The notes below the pieces were generated by a model. That model worked only from the letters and a program-made list of their open reading frames with translations. It made no database searches and was not told the origin of the DNA. 6,117 nt of DNA, from NCBI GenBank assembly GCA_030430345.1, contig JAUIFT010000197.1, forward strand, positions 1 to 6,117, given 5' to 3'. A program made the position numbers and the translations under genes. This document shows positions 5,960 to 6,117 of this stretch, piece after piece (the stretch's first letter is position 1; every line of letters starts with the position of its first letter). This stretch comes from Calditrichia bacterium. Its GTDB lineage: Bacteria; Calditrichota; Calditrichia; RBG-13-44-9; J042.

Positions 5960-6117
5960 GTGAGCAACGCTATAGAAGTCCGTCCGCTAAAATCCAAAAG
6001 CGATTTAATGAAGTTTATTAAATTACCCTGGAAAATTTACAAAGATGATCCCCACTGGGTGCCCCGCCTCCTGATGGATCGCAAGAAGTTATTTAATCGC
6101 GAAAAGAATCCTTTTTT
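5960..6117 (+). CDS. GNAT-like acyltransferase, 3'-partial; possible bacterial ceramide synthase
   Basis: Only the first 52 codons are visible, open to the right edge and beginning MSNAIEVRPLKSKSD. The segment KFIKLPWKIYKDDPHWVPR at 18-36, followed by LLMDRKKLFNREKNPF, is the N-terminal signature of a family of roughly 370-residue GNAT-fold proteins. These are usually auto-annotated as N-acetyltransferase or, misleadingly, dATP pyrophosphohydrolase. From memory, the Caulobacter ceramide synthase bCerS belongs to this group. If so, the protein would N-acylate the sphingoid base made by the upstream SPT. The family match is fairly good. The ceramide synthase role is inferred mainly from position next to SPT, since the catalytic region lies outside the window. 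The gene has its own probable promoter and is not cotranscribed with SPT. A different acyl acceptor remains possible. Confidence 0.6.
   Translation, partial: MSNAIEVRPLKSKSDLMKFIKLPWKIYKDDPHWVPRLLMDRKKLFNREKNPF

Noticed and set aside
1..6117. Mobile element, phage, CRISPR or defence system
   Set aside because: No transposase, integrase, terminal inverted repeats, spaced repeats or nuclease/toxin genes were found. All genes are recognisable metabolic or repair genes in one orientation.

Overview
The window reads as chromosomal housekeeping DNA from a member of the Bacteroidota or the wider FCB group (Fibrobacterota-Chlorobiota-Bacteroidota and relatives). All genes are on the + strand. The main lineage clue is the promoters. 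At least two intergenic gaps carry the TTTG / TAnnTTTG boxes typical of the Bacteroidota primary sigma factor. The serine palmitoyltransferase and the SHMT and MetF sequence style fit this. However, there are good Shine-Dalgarno sites and three of the five visible starts are GTG or TTG. That is not typical of classical Bacteroidia, so an early-branching or sister lineage is possible. The assignment is inference; no rRNA or marker gene is present.

Layout: (1) 1-954, the 3' two thirds of glyA (serine hydroxymethyltransferase), split by a frameshift that looks like a 17-nt deletion inside the conserved SGGTDNHL segment, followed by a perfect 13-bp hairpin terminator. (2) 1134-1775, nth (endonuclease III), with its four-cysteine Fe-S motif intact. 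(3) 1988-3343, a 451-residue phosphofructokinase with the GGDD / PKTIDND signature of the PPi-dependent type. It is followed after 12 nt by (4) 3356-4309, metF (5,10-methylenetetrahydrofolate reductase). These two look like an operon with a Bacteroidota-type promoter upstream and a terminator downstream. (5) 4590-5786, an alpha-oxoamine synthase best read as serine palmitoyltransferase, with its own promoter and terminator. (6) 5960 to the right edge, the first 52 codons of an acyltransferase-like protein that may be the bacterial ceramide synthase.

How the genes fit together: GlyA converts serine and THF to glycine and 5,10-methylene-THF, and MetF reduces that product to 5-methyl-THF for methionine synthesis. 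Serine palmitoyltransferase draws on the same serine pool to begin sphingoid-base synthesis, and the last gene may add the N-acyl chain. The genes share metabolites but not one transcription unit. No gap between genes exceeds 280 nt. No tRNA, rRNA, CRISPR array, insertion sequence or integrase was seen. The points most worth checking are the glyA lesion and the two-gene sphingolipid locus at the right edge.
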